Below are positions 22,329 through 37,300 of a DNA stretch of 61,714 bases, piece by piece. Under the pieces are notes generated by a model. The model saw only the letters and a program-made list of their open reading frames with translations. It was not told the origin of the DNA and did no database searches. Position 1 is the first letter of the stretch; each line of letters begins with the position of its first letter. The position numbers and the translations under genes were made by a program. This stretch comes from Nemertoderma westbladi. Taxonomy: Eukaryota > Xenacoelomorpha > Nemertodermatida > Nemertodermatidae. The stretch is from the NCBI GenBank assembly GCA_032718475.1, contig JAUCBJ010007364.1, positions 1 to 61,714 of the forward strand, read 5' to 3'.

Positions 22329-25300
22329 CTAAACAACAATTAATGGATAAATTATGTTAACGATTTATAATTTTTTCTAACTGGATGAGAAACACACACG
22401 TGGGCTAAGACTTATTGATTCAAAAAAGTATATAGTGAACAGTTTAAAGTATAATCTGCCAAGTGTTAAGCTAACGTTATACAAAAGCAAGGTCAAGTGC
22501 GTTGATTATAATGCGTATTCTACGGTAACGCAATAACTTCGTATAGCGGGTGTTACTAACCGATGGTGACGCAATAACCCGTAGCGGGTGTTACTAACCG
22601 ATAGTGACACAATAACCCGTAGCGGGAGTTACTAACCGATGGTGACACAATAACCCGTAGCGGGTGTTACTAACCGATGGTGACGCAATAACCCGTAGCG
22701 GGTGTTACTAACCGATGGTGACGCAATAAGCCGTAGCGGGTGTTACTAACCGATGGTGACGCAATAACCCGTAGCGGGTGTTACTAACCGATGGTGACGC
22801 AATAACCCGTAGCGGGTGTTACTAACTGATGGTGACGCAAAAACCCGTAGCGGGTGTTACTAACCGATGGTGACGCAATAACCCGTAGCGGGTGTTACTA
22901 ACTGATGGTGACGCAAAAACCCGTAGCGGGTGTTACTAACCGATGGTGACGCAATAACCCGTAGAGGGTGTTACTAACCGATGGTGACGCAATAACCCGT
23001 AGAGGGTGTTACTAACCGATGGTGACGCAATAACCCGTAGAGGGTGTTACTAACCGATGGTGACGCAATAACCCGTAGAGGGTGTTACTAACCGATGGTG
23101 ACGCAATAACCCGTAGAGGGTGTTACTAACCGATGGTGACGCAATAACCCGTAGAGGGTGTTACTAACCGATGGTGACGCAATAACCCGTAGCGGGTGTT
23201 ACTAACCGATGGTGACGCAATAACCCGTAGCGGGTGTTACTAACCGATGGTGACGCAATAACCCGTAGCGGGTGTTACTAACCGATGGTGACGCAATAAC
23301 CCGTAGCGGGTGTTACTAACCGATGGTGACGCAATAACCCGTAGAGGGTGTTACTAACCGATGGTGACGCAATAACCCGTAGAGGGTGTTACTAACCGAT
23401 GGTGACGCAATAACCCGTAGAGGGTGTTACTAACCGATGGTGACGCAATAACCCGTAGAGGGTGTTACTAACCGATGGTGACGCAATAACCCGTAGAGGG
23501 TGTTACTAACCGATGGTGACGCAATAACCCGTAGAGGGTGTTACTAACCGATGGTGACGCAATAACCCGTAGAGGGTGTTACTAACCGATGGTGACGCAA
23601 TAACCCGTAGCGGGTGTTACTAACCGATGGTGACGCAATAACCCGTAGAGGGTGTTACTAACCGATGGTGACGCAATAACCCGTAGAGGGTGTTACTAAC
23701 CGATGGTGACGCAATAACCCGTAGCGGGTGTTACTAACCGAGAAAGGAATTAGTTGAATACAGAGGATTCGGGAGACAGTCGGTACCGACGTCGTCACAA
23801 TAAACCGGTCCATCGTTCCACATCAAATCGAAACCTCCAACCTGCTTCTCTCTACCTGTCAACCTATAAAAGAGTTTGGCTAAATCAGTATAAATCGAGT
23901 ATAAAACAGATTGAACTGAGAGAATTGGTTGAGAATAGAACAACAGAAACTGATTGGGAGCAATCATTAAACTCAATCCGACAGAATTAGTTTAGAATGG
24001 CACAGAGAATTATGTTGTGATTATTAACTGACTGCATTACTAACATTGCACTTCGGTTTCAACGTTTATGATTCAGAATAATTAAAAATAATTATGGTGC
24101 CGTAATTTGACCGCAAGTAATAAAGTGATCTTCAGTACATGTGAAATAGGGTTCTGTTTATTGTTTTGGTTAGAAAACACCGACACTGGGGTCAATTTGC
24201 GCCATTAACTCTTATGATTATAGCATTACCCGCCCCAACATAATATTTGAGCTTATATTAGATTATACTAGATTATTAAGTTGAAATGTTGTCGTTTATT
24301 ATGTTTTATAAGCATCTTTAACATATATAACTTTACGTATCAAATCAACTCACTTGTATTCCATGTCCAGAACAGTTAACATATCATCCAAGAGACCGAC
24401 TTTAAGATCATAATCTTCCTGACTGCTGGCTGTCAGGGATGGGGAAGCGTTCACCTCCAATAACCAACTTTAAATAAAAAAAATATGAGAAATATTGTAC
24501 ACAAATTCAATGTGAATTCATCGGTTATGGGGATTACACGCGCTAACCCCTTAAGGATTCATTCCCGGAACAGTACGTGACTGTTGGATGGTTTGGGATT
24601 ACACGCGCTAACCCCTTAAGGATTCACGGCCGGAACAGTACGTGACTGTTGGCTGGATGGTTTGGGATTACACGCGCTAACCCCTTAAGGATTCATTGCC
24701 GGAACAGTACGTGACTGCTGGATGGTTTGGGATTACACGCGCTAACCCCTTAAGGATTCATTCCCGGAACAGTACGTGACTGCTGGATGGTTTGGGATTA
24801 CACGCGCTAACCCCTTAAGGATTCATGGCCGGAACAGTACGTGACTGCTGGATGGTTTGGGATTACACGCGCTAACCCCTTAAGGAATCATGGCCGGAAC
24901 AGTACGTGACTGCTGGCTGGATGGTTTGGGATTACACGCGCTAACCCCTTAAGGATTCATTGCCGGAACAGTACGTGACTGCTGGATGGTTTGGGATTAC
25001 ACGCGCTAACCCCTTAAGGATTCATTCCCGGAACAGTACGTGACTGTTGGCTGGATGGTTTGGGATTACACGCGCTAACCCCTTAAGGATTCATTGCCGG
25101 AACATTACGTGACTGCTGGATGGTTTGGGATTACACGCGCTAACCCCTTAAGGATTCATGGCCGGAACAGTACGTGACTGCTGGATGGTTTGGGATTACA
25201 CGCGCTAACCCCTTAAGGATTCATTGCCGGAACATTACGTGACTGCTGGATGGTTTGGGATTACACGCGCTAACCCCTTAAGGATTCATGGCCGGAACAG

Positions 25301-28300
25301 TACGTGACTGCTGGATGGTTTGGGATTACACGCGCTAACCCCTTAAGGATTCATGGCCGGAACGGTACGTGACTGCTGGATGGTTTGGGATTACACGCGC
25401 TAACCCCTTAAGGAATCATGGCCGGAACAGTACGTGACTGCTGGCTGGATGGTTTGGGATTACACGCGCTAACCCCTTAAGGATTCATTGCCGGAACATT
25501 ACGTGACTGTTGGCTGGATGGTTTGGGATTACACGCGCTAACCCCTTAAGGATTCATTCCCGGAACAGTACGTGACTGCTGGCTGGTTTGGGATTACACG
25601 CGCTAACCCCGTAAGGATTCATTGCCGGAACAGTACGTGACTGCTGGATGGTTTGGGATTACACGCACTAACCCCTTAAGTATTCATTGCCGGAACAGTA
25701 CGTGACTGCTGGCTGGTTTGGGATTACACGCGCTAACCCCGTAAGGATTCATTGCCGGAACAGTACGTGACTGCTGGATGGTTTGGGATTACACGCGCTA
25801 ACCCCGTAAGGATTCATTGCCGGAACAGTACGTGACTGCTGGATGGTTTGGGATTACACGCGCTAACCCCTTAAGTATTCATTGCCGGAACGGTACGTGA
25901 CTGCTGGCTGGATGGTTTGGGATTACACGCGCTAACCCCTTAAGTATTCATTGCCGGAACAGTACGTGACTGCTGGCTGGTTTGGGATTACACGCGCTAA
26001 CCCCTTAAGTATTCATTGCCGGAACAGTACGTGACTGCTGGATGGTTTGGGATTACACGCGCTAACCCCTTAAGTATTCATTGCCGGAACAGTACGTGAC
26101 TGCTGGCTGGATGGTTTGGGATTACACGCGCTAACCCCTTAAGTATTCATTGCCGGAACAGTACGTGACTGCTGCCTGGTTTGGGATTACACGCGCTAAC
26201 CCCTTAAGTATTCATTGCCGGAACAGTACGTGACTGCTGGATGGTTTGGGATTACACGCGCTAACCCCTTAAGTATTCATTGCCGGAACAGTACGTGACT
26301 GCTGGATGGTTTGGGATTACACGCGCTAACCCCTTAAGTATTCATTGCCGGAACAGTACGTGACTGCTGGCTGGATGGTTTGGGATTACACGCGCTAACC
26401 CCTTAAGTATTCATTGCCGGAACAGTACGTGACTGCTGGCTGGTTTGGGATTACACGCGCTAACCCCTTAATGATTCATTGTCGGAACAGTACGTGACTG
26501 CTGGATGGTTTGGGATTACACGCGCTAACCCCTTAAGTATTCATTGCCGGAACAGTACGTGACTGCTGGATGGTTTGGGATTACACGCGCTAACCCCTTA
26601 AGGATTCATTGCCGGAACAGTACGTGACTGCTGGATGGTTTGGGATTACACGCGCTAACCCCTTAAGGATTCATTGCCGGAACAGTACGTGACTGCTGGC
26701 TGGCTGGTTTGGGATTACACGCGCTAACCCCATAAGGATTCATTGCCGGAACAGTACGTGACTGCTGGCTGGATGGTTTGGGATTACACGCGCTAACCCC
26801 TTAGGATTCATTGCCGGAACAGTACGTGACTGCTGGCTGGATGGTTTGGGATTACACGCGCTAACCCCGTAAGGATTCATTGCCGGAACAGTACGTGACT
26901 GCTGGATGGTTTGGGATTACACGCGCTAACCCCTTAAGGATTCATTGTCGGAACAGTACGTGACTGCTGGATGGTTTGGGATTACACGCGCTAACCCCTT
27001 AAGTATTCATTGCCGGAACAGTACGTGACTGCTGGATGGTTTGGGATTACACGCGCTAACCCCTTAATGATTCATTGCCGGAACGGTGCGTGACTGCTGG
27101 CTGGATGGTTTGGGATTACACGCGCTAACCCCGTAAGGATTCATTGCCGGAACAGAACGTGACTGCTGGATGGTTTGGGATTACACGCGCTAACCCCTTA
27201 AGGATTCATTGCCGGAACAGTACGTGACTGCTGGATGGTTTGGGATTACACGCGCTAACCCCTTAAGGATTCATTGCCGGAACAGTATGTGACTGCTGGC
27301 TGGCTGGTTTGGGATTACACGCGCTAACCCCATAAGGATTCATTGCCGGAACAGTACGTGACTGCTGGCTGGATGGTTTGGGATTACACGCGCTAACCCC
27401 TTAGGATTCATTGCCGGAACAGTACGTGACTGCTGGCTGGATGGTTTGGGATTCCACGCGCTAACCCCGTAAGGATTCATTGCCGGAACAGTACGTGACT
27501 GCTGGATGGTTTGGGATTACACGCGCTAACCCCTTAAGGATTCATTGTCGGAACAGTACGTGACTGCTGGATGGTTTGGGATTACACGCGCTAACCCCTT
27601 AAGTATTCATTGCCGGAACAGTACGTGACTGCTGGATGGTTTGGGATTACACGCGCTAACCCCTTAATGATTCATTGCCGGAACGGTGCGTGACTGCTGG
27701 CTGGATGGTTTGGGATTACATGCGCTAACCCCGTAAGGATTCATTGCCGGAACAGAACGTGACTGCTGGATGGTTTGGGATTACACGCGCTAACCCCTTA
27801 ATGATTCATTCCCGGAACAGTACGTGACTGCTGGCTGGCTGGTTTGGGATTACACGCGCTAACCCCTTAAGGATTCATTGCCGGAACAGTACGTGACTGC
27901 TGGCTGGATGGTTTGGGATTACACGCGCTAACCCCGTAAGGATTCATTGCCGGAACAGTACGTGACTGCTGGATGGTTTGGGATTACACGAGCTAACCCC
28001 TTAATGATTCATTGCCGGAACGGTACGTGACTGCTGGATGGTTTGGGATTACACGCGCTAACCCCTTAAGTATTCATTCCCGGAACAGTACGTGACTGCT
28101 GGATGGTTTGGGATTACACGCGCTAACCCCTTAATGATTCATTGCCGGAACAGTACGTGACTGCTGGATGGTTTGGGATTACACGCGCTAACCCCTTAAG
28201 GATTCATTGCCGGAACAGTACGTGACTGCTGGATGGTTTGGGATTACACGCGCTAACCCCTTAAGGATTCATTGCCGGAACAGTACGTGACTGCTGGATG

Positions 28301-31300
28301 GTTTGGGATTACACGCGCTAACCCCTTAAGTATTCATTGCCGGAACAGTACGTGACTGCTGGATGGTTTGGGATTACACGCGCTAACCCCTTAAGGATTC
28401 ATTGCCGGAACAGTACGTGACTGCTGGATGGTTTGGGATTACACGCGCTAACCCCTTAAGGATTAATGGCCGGAACAGTACGTGACTGCTGGATGGTTTG
28501 GGATTACACGCGCTAACCCCTTAAGTATTCATTGCCGGAACAGTACGTGACTGCTGGATGGTTTGGGATTTCACGCGCTAACCCCTTAAGTATTCATTGC
28601 CGGAACAGTACGTGACTGCTGGCTGGATGGTTTGGGATTACACGCGCTAACCCCTTAAGTATTCATTGCCGGAACAGTACGTGACTGCTGGCTGGTTTGG
28701 GATTACACGCGCTAACCCCTTAAGTATTCATTGCCGGAACAGTACGTGACTGCTGGATGGTTTGGGATTACACGCGCTAACCCCTTAAGGATTCATTGCC
28801 GGAACAGTACGTGACTGCTGGATGGTTTGGGATTACACGCGCTAACCCCTTAAGGATTCATTGCCGGAACAGTACGTGACTGCTGGCTGGCTGGTTTGGG
28901 ATTACACGCGCTAACCCCTTAAGTATTCATTGCCGGAACAGTACGTGACTGTTGGCTGGTTTGGGATTACACGCGCTAACCCCTTAAGGATTCATTGCCG
29001 GAACAGTACGTGACTGTTGGATGGTTTGGGATTACACGCGCTAACCCCTTAAGGATTCATGGCCGGAACAGTACGTGACTACTGGATGGTTTGGGATTAC
29101 ACGCGCTAACCCCTTAAGGATTCATGGCCGGAACAGTACGTGACTGCTGGCTGGATGGTTTGGGATTACACGCGCTAACCCCTTAAGTATTCATTGCCGG
29201 AACAGTACGTGACTGTTGGCTGGTTTCTATATAATAAAGTCAATATGAATGAAGAACATATGTGAATAATAATGGTTGTTTTTTCTGTTTGAGTTAAATC
29301 TTTTTTGCACTATTTGGTAATTCGTTTCATTATCACTATTTTTCTGTCGCCGAATATTGCCGGGTAAATGTCTAACGATTCTCTTATAATTATCAACCTA
29401 ACTTGTATACTCTTTGTTTGTGCTACGCCACTATAAATGATATCTTAGATATGCAATATGTACGAGTTTACTTAGTAATAATAATAATTAGCGGCTAGTA
29501 AATAATAAAAATAATGTTTAGTTTAGTAACAATGGAATTTAATAATTATTCTAATGAAACTTACGGTTTCAAGTGGTTATCCAGTAATATATCGTAGCCG
29601 TACAACTCGAAGCAATGCTTATCGTTAATCATTATCTTCTGGACCGATTTCAGACTAATTATTATTATTTCATCGATAATACGAAACAATTCCTTAACAA
29701 CATCGTAACCATGACGGGCAGTTAAATACTGTCGCAGTTGCTGCAACGACCATTTACATCCCTAAATCAAATCAAAATATAAAAACACGAGTAAATAAAT
29801 AATATATTATTTATTAATTTATTAATTTATAACAAATAACAGCGTTAAAACAGAATATTGGCATTGCAATCCTACAAGATTCACATTGTTAACTCGTGAA
29901 GCAAAGATAAACAAGTTAAGAAATACGCCATTACTGTGTTGTTGTTACGTGCCTTTGGTATCGCATCACAGGATTCACTATCACTATGTATCCTTTACTG
30001 CCACAACAGTCTGCGCTGCAATGCGTGTGTAGTTTATATTTACAGTAGTTATATTGTAACATATTATATAGTAGAGATTACAGCCCCACTGGAGGATTCC
30101 CCACCATTCGGCACAACGAGATCCGCAACTTCGTTGCCGACACCCTAACCGAGGTGGCCCACAATGTAGGGGTGGAACCGCAACTCCAGCCATTATCGGG
30201 CGAGACTTTCAGCCATCGGTCGACTTCGACAGACCAGCAGGCGAGGCTAGACGTTTCGGTGAGCGGATTCTGGGGCAACCGCTTCCAGAAGACATTCATC
30301 GACGTCTCAGTCTTTAACCCGCTGGCAGACACCAACGCGGCGATGTCCCTTCCGGCAGCCCACCTACACCACGAGTCTCGCAAGAGACTCAAGTACGAGG
30401 ACCGGTTGCGGGAGCTCGAGCACGCCAGCTTCACTCCGCTTATCTTCTCGACGTTCGGTGGAACTTCGCCGGCAGCGTCGCAGTTCCTCAAGCGCCTGTC
30501 ACTGAAGCTGTCCGACAAACGTAACTACCCGTACTACGAGTGCGTGGTGTGGGTGCGCAGGCGGCTGAGCTTCGCGCTATTGCGATCAGCCCTCCTCTGT
30601 CTGCGTGGCAATCGGTCCGCCAGGAAGCGTCCGGTGAGGTGCGATGTTGGGGATACGTCCATCGTCCTCAGTAACGCCGACAGCAATCCGGTGTGATGGG
30701 CAGTTCATTACAGTACTGCAGTATTCAGGTATTAGCTGCAGACAGTACTGGTATTGCAGTCCAGTAGGCAATATTCTACCGTTGTGTTATACGGTTGCTA
30801 GGTGATGGGTAATGACAGCTGGTGGTGGTTGAATTATGTTTGTCCAGTAATTTTTGTGCTTTGTGTGTTATTTTTAAAGATGAATATAATATAATATACT
30901 GTGATGTTATAAAAAAAAGAGATTACAGGATTATAGTATGTAGTATTTGTTCTGGTGTAAAACGTGTTACTCGACGGGAATTGGTGTCTCAAAAATCATA
31001 ATACATTTCAGATGACAACAACTCCTGTTGCGTGTAACCCGTGAATGAGAAAGAATAAAAATAATGTACATAACTCTGCATAAAGGGAGGGAATGGGTGG
31101 GAAAAAAAATCCTAAAGTTTGGATATACAGTATCTAAAAGCAAAATCTGATCCTTCAGCTAAAATCAGAGTGATAAACATATGTGTGTGTTGTGACCTTC
31201 GAATACGTAAGGGAAAGGCATGGGCAGCCTTGAATAGGCTTTCCAGGATTTGGAAGTCACCGAGAATTAATCGGAAACTTAAGGTCCTATTATTTAGAGC

Positions 31301-34300
31301 AGCAGTAGTTCCAGTACTCCTCTATGGGAGTCAATGCTGGGCTCTAACTGCTGAGGACACCAAATCTATGGATGGCACATTCACAAGAATGCTACGCCGG
31401 GTTCATTGTGTCAAGTACCATGCACACATCTCCAACCAGACACTATATAACATTGGAGGTGTTTCATTGGTTCCCCCAAGCTTGACACTAGAACAAAATC
31501 GCCTCCGCTTTGCAGGATATTGCTTTCGCCGTGAGGACCAGCCAGTGCATAATCTTGTACTTTGGCAGCCTCATGGAGTGAACAAGCATGGTGGACAGCC
31601 CATGACTTTCTTGAGACGCATCTTAAAGGACACTGGCCTTGAAGATGCGGATGATCTAGCAAAATGTCATGGGTAATAGGGAGTTGTGGCGGTGCAATTT
31701 TGTCGATAAGCCGGCACAGCATTCTTAAAAATGCAGTTGCAATGCAGCATGCCGATCATAGTAGTAGTAGTAGTGTTGTGATACAGTACATAAGTTCCAG
31801 TTGTTGACAATTGGATTTGCTTGAGTCTCATTGGCTAAAACTAAACCACAATGTATATGCCGGAATTATATTGGCTGTACTGTATACTGTAGTACAGGTT
31901 AACAGCGTAAATTTAGATCGCCTACTTTTTGTGTCATCAAATATCCTTTCTGTAGAAAAGATATACTACTCAAAGAGATTGATGTGGTTTAGTAAACTGT
32001 TCAAGTTCAAGTTCTATTCAGAAATATAGATAACTACTACTGTAAACATCAAAATAGGATTGCAACAGAGCTAAAATATGTTGCATCCCCACTACAATAA
32101 TTATACAACTCAGCGACCAGAGCGGGAGCTATCGTGCATCCCCACTACAATACTACAACAACTACATATATAATGAGCTAACCCTATCAGGATCATAGTC
32201 AGGAGCTGTCTTTTGAATGGCGACATTAGTTAGATGGATATCTGCAGCCAAGATAGTAAATGTAATTAAGGATAAATAATATAAGTTCATTAATGAACAC
32301 ATGGTTTAATGGTTGAATACGATGTACAATTAGACAGTCTCTGTTGGAATTGTAGGACTAATCCCATCACATGCGTACTTTTTAACCGGGTAGTGTACAA
32401 ATTTAGGAATCGCGTAATTTGAAAACGAAATTCGTATCTCTTATCTCTCCAAACCACGTGTGCGCGTTTCCACCTTATTACTGGGTCTCATCAGCGTGGT
32501 GTCGGATTCGAAGCTGGGACCTCGAGGTGGAAGCCGGACAACAACCACAAGGCCACAGGTTCTTGAGATATGGAGTATTAATTTCAAAGCCAGCTGCCAT
32601 TTTATTAGCCCCTGATTTTTATTATTGATGTGTTGGCAAGCTGTGTTTTCGAGGTGTCGGTTATTTACATTTATTATAGCCCATGAGACCCAGTAAGGTC
32701 GTAACACAAACTACAGTTTGGATTATTGATCTGTGATAAGAATTTCATTATAAAATTACGCGATTTCTGAATTTCTACACGACTCGGGTAAAGAGTAACG
32801 CATGTGTTCGGGGTTAGTATCTCATTTGCGCGAATAAAAAGATAAGATATTTTCGGTAAAATAAAATATCATTCGTTATCATCAAGTTAAGACCCCTTAT
32901 AACAGATCCCTAAATAATCAATGTACAATAACAAACACCTCGAAAACACAACTGGCCAACACCTTGTCACAACTAACAAGTGACTGACACAAGAAGATTG
33001 CCGATATCCGTTTGGTAGACTCGCAGCAAGATGACTTACTTTAGGTTTGTGATAAACACGTTCAAGTACAACTGCATTGGTACGTCGGCGAGAATGACGC
33101 ATGGGCGTTTGTGTGATACTTCTGTTATATATTTAGTTAATTAGTAATATTTTTGCTAGAAAAGGATACAAGTATCGTCTATGCTTTCGTGTGTATATCG
33201 ATAGAATGAGAAGCGGGCGAATCCCGAGCGATACAACCAAACTTTTAGCGGCGTGTAGGAAGCGATGAGAACGTAAATCCTTAGATCGAACTTTTTGCCA
33301 CCGATTAGGTAAGGACTGTCGATGTAGCGGGATACAATGTAAGTCTCCGGACCCTCTTTGTTCTCATCAGTTCTCTCCCCCTAAAACAAACCAATTTCAA
33401 TGGGTTAGAAATTTACTACATTACAATCAGCGCGGTTCTTGATAGTTAAGGGGCAACAAACATATTAAAATCGTCTGCAAAGATAAGATAGTAGATTTTG
33501 ATTCTCGGCTACTTAACTAAAACTTTAGTCATGGGCAGCCCTCCATGCTTATTCACTCCATGAGGGCGCCAAAGCTCAAGATTGTGCACCGGCTGATCCT
33601 CGCGGCGAAAGAAATGTCCTGCGATGTGGTGGCGGCTGGCTCCGTTCATATGTCGAGCTTGGTGGGGCTTATGAAGCACCTCCAGCTGTCTAGGGTCGGT
33701 TGGTGATGTATGCATTGTCAATGACACAATGATCTATTAATAGTATACTATTAACTAGGTTTACTAAATGGTATTATAAATTGCAATTCCAATTACTAAA
33801 TGGTATTACAGCCCATGACTTTCTTGAGATGCCTCTTAAAGGACACTGGCCTTGAAGATGCGGATGCTCTAGCAAACATCACGGGTGATAAGGAGTTGTG
33901 GCGGCAAGATTTTGTCGACAAGCCGGCACAGGCACAGCATTATTATACGTAAGTTATATAATGCAGATACATTAATAATTAATCATTAGACACTATATTA
34001 TGATTCGGTGGTTATAATATGCCTATTTAATTGTGAACCACTGGTCTTACTTCACAATTTTTTCTACCAACTTATTATACATAATGAGAAGGACTTAATT
34101 CAACATTTATCGGAAGTTAGCAACTCGGTTTTGATTTTTCCTCGTTATTGATATCGCTTATGTATGCCGGCTGCTATAGTTAAAACAGGGCTGCGTTACT
34201 CATGACACAGTTAAAGAAGTTACTTATGTAATTGTTAAGAACATTGATTTGCGTCAATTGAATAAACAACTTCAGTTGAATTGGTTAGATAGCTGACGCG

Positions 34301-37300
34301 TCGAAATTTTTAATTAGTTCTCAATAATTGCCTTGATTAGATAATAAAACTAAGTTAAAACCAAATAAAAAATTAAATAATTAACACAACCAATAGCGCA
34401 GCAAAATTTATTTTCGCTAAATAGAATTGCGCTGAGGAAACCATCCGATCCATTTCCAATAGATTTCGGTACATTTGCAATATAATAATTCTTACAGAAA
34501 TTTTCTTCCAGTCTGTAATATCTTTCAATCGTTTAAACAGGAATATTCCCTTTCCTTGGGACTTAGCTATTGGTTTCATTATCCATGTGACCCCGGGATG
34601 CTTCTTAAACTCCTCCACAAATATGTGATACTCAGACTGTAAAATAAAATGTTTTGATACAGATGGTTGCGATACGTAGATGGTAGAAATCAACTTACTG
34701 GTAGTTCGTACGTAGCGGGTAGAAATCAACTTACTGGTAGTTCGTACGTAGCGGGTAGAAATCAACTTACTGGTAGTTCGTACGTAGCTGGTAGAAATCA
34801 ACTTACTAGTAGTTCGTACGTAGCTGGTAGAAATCAACTTACTGGTAGTTCGTACGTAGCTGGTAGAAATCAACTTACTGGTAGTTCGTACGTAGCGGAT
34901 AGAAATCAACTTACTGGTAGTTCGTACGTAGCGGGTAGAAATCAACTAACTGGTAGTTCGAAAGTAGCGGGTAGAAATCAACTTACTGGTAGTTCGTAAG
35001 TAGCTGGGTGGAAATCAACTTACTGGTAGTTCGTACGTAGCTGGTAGAAATCAACTTACTGGTAGTTCGTACGTAGCGGATAGAAATCAACTTACTGGTA
35101 GTTCGTACGTAGCTGGGTAGAAATCAACTTACTGGTAGTTCGTACGTAGCTGGTAGAAATCAACTTACTGGTAGTTCGTACGTAGCTGGTAGAAATCAAC
35201 TTACTGGTAGTTCGTACGTAGCGGATAGAAATCAACTTACTGGTAGTTCGTACGTAGCTGGGTAGAAATCAACTTACTGGTAGTTCGTACGTAGCTGGGT
35301 AGAAATCAACTTACTGGTAGTTCGTACGTAGCTGGTAGAAATCAACTTACTGGTAGTTCGTACGTAGCTGGTAGAAATCAACTTACTGGTAGTTCGTACG
35401 TAGCTGGGTAGAAATCAACTTACTGGTAGTTCGTACGTAGCGGGTAGAAATCAACTTACTGGTAGTTCGTACGTAGCGGGTAGAAATCAACTTACTGGTA
35501 GTTCGTACGTAGCGGGTAGAAATCAACTTACTGGTAGTTCGAAAGTAGCGGGTAGAAATCAACTTACTGGTAGTTCGTACGTAGCGGGTAGAAATCAACT
35601 TACTGGTAGTTCGTACGTAGCGGGTAGAAATCAACTTACTGGTAGTTCGTACGTAGCGGGTAGAAATCAACTTACTGGTAGTTCGTACGTAGCGGGTAGA
35701 AATCAACTTACTGGTAGTTCGAAAGTAGCGGGTAGAAATCAACTTACTGGTAGTTCGTAAGTAGCTGGGTGGAAATCAACTCACTGGTAGTTCGTACGTA
35801 GCGGATAGAAATCAACTTACTGGTAGTTCGTACGTAGCTGGTAGAAATCAACTTACTGGTAGTTCGTACGTAGCGGATAGAAATCAACTTACTGGTAGTT
35901 CGTACGTAGCTGGGTAGAAATCAACTTACTGGTAGTTCGTACGTAGCGGATAGAAATCAACTTACTGGTAGTTCGTACGTAGCGGATAGAAATCAACTTA
36001 CTGGTAGTTCGTACGTAGTGGATAGAAATCAACTTACTGGTAGTTCGTACGTAGCGGATAGAAATAAACTTACTGGTAGTTCGTACGTAGCTGGTAGAAA
36101 TCAACTTACTGGTAGTTTGTACGTAGCTGGTAGAAATCAACTTACTGGTAGTTTGTACGTAGCGGGTAGAAATCAACTTACTGGTAGTTCGTAAGTAGCT
36201 GGTAGAAATCAACTTACTGGTAGTTCGTACGTAGCTGGGCAGAAATCAACTTACTGGTAGTTCATACGTAGCGGGTAGAAATCAACTTACTGGTAGTTCG
36301 TACGTAGCTGGTAGAAATCAACTTACTGGTAGTTCGTACGTAGCGGGTAGAAATCAACTTACTGGTAGTTCGTACGTAGCTGGTAGAAATCAACTTACTG
36401 GTAGTTCGTACGTAGCTGGGTAGAAATCAACTTACTGGTAGTTCGTACGTAGCTGGGTAGAAATCAACTTACTGGTAGTTCGTACGTAGCTGGTAGAAAT
36501 CAACTTACTGGTAGTTCGTACGTAGCGGGTAGAAATCAACTTACTGGTAGTTCGTACGTAGCGGATAGAAATCAACTTACTGGTAGTTCGTACGTAGCGG
36601 GTAGAAATCAACTTACTGGTAGTTCGTACGTAGCGGATAGAAATCAACTTACTGGTAGTTCGTACGTAGCGGATAGAAATCAACTTACTGGTAGTTCGTA
36701 CGTAGCGGGTAGAAATCAACTTACTGGTAGTTCGTACGTAGCGGACAGAAATCAACTTACTGGTAGTTCGTACGTAGCGGATAGAAATCAACTTACTGGT
36801 AGTTCGTACGTAGCGGATAGAAATCAACTTACTGGTAGTTCGTACGTAGCGGATAGAAATCAACTTACTGGTAGTTCGTACGTAGCGGATAGAAATCAAC
36901 TTACTGGTAGTTCGTACGTAGCGGATAGAAATCAACTTACAGGTAGTTCGTACGTAGTGGATAGAAATAAACTTACTGGTAGTTCGTACGTAGCGGATAG
37001 AAATCAACTTACTGGTAGTTCGTACGTAGCGGGTAGAAATCAACTTACTGGTAGTTCGTACGTAGCTGGGTAGAAATCAACTTACTGGTAGTTCATAAGT
37101 AGCGGATAGACATCAACTTACTGGTAGTTCGTACGTAGCGGATAGAAATCAACTTACTGGTAGTTCGTACGTAGCGGGTAGAAATCAACTTACTGGTAGT
37201 TCGTACGTAGCGGATAGAAATCAACTTACTGGTAGTTCGTACGTAGCGGGTAGAAATCAACTTACTGGTAGTTCGTACGTAGCGGATAGAAATCAACTTA

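Noticed and set aside
22533-22545. Exact match to the 13-base loxP arm (ATAACTTCGTATA)
   Set aside because: There is no opposing arm or 8-base core. It is a degenerate edge unit of the 38-bp array (normally ATAACCCGTAGCGGGT), so the match is coincidental.
22515-29226. CRISPR-like arrays
   Set aside because: The units are contiguous with no unique spacers, and the context is eukaryotic introns.
32887-33121. Minus-strand stretch ...[21 protein letters not shown] as the TTLL9 HLTN exon
   Set aside because: The phases do not fit and the preceding intron would be under 50 bp. A perfect, phase-matched exon with HLTN was found at 32183-32241.
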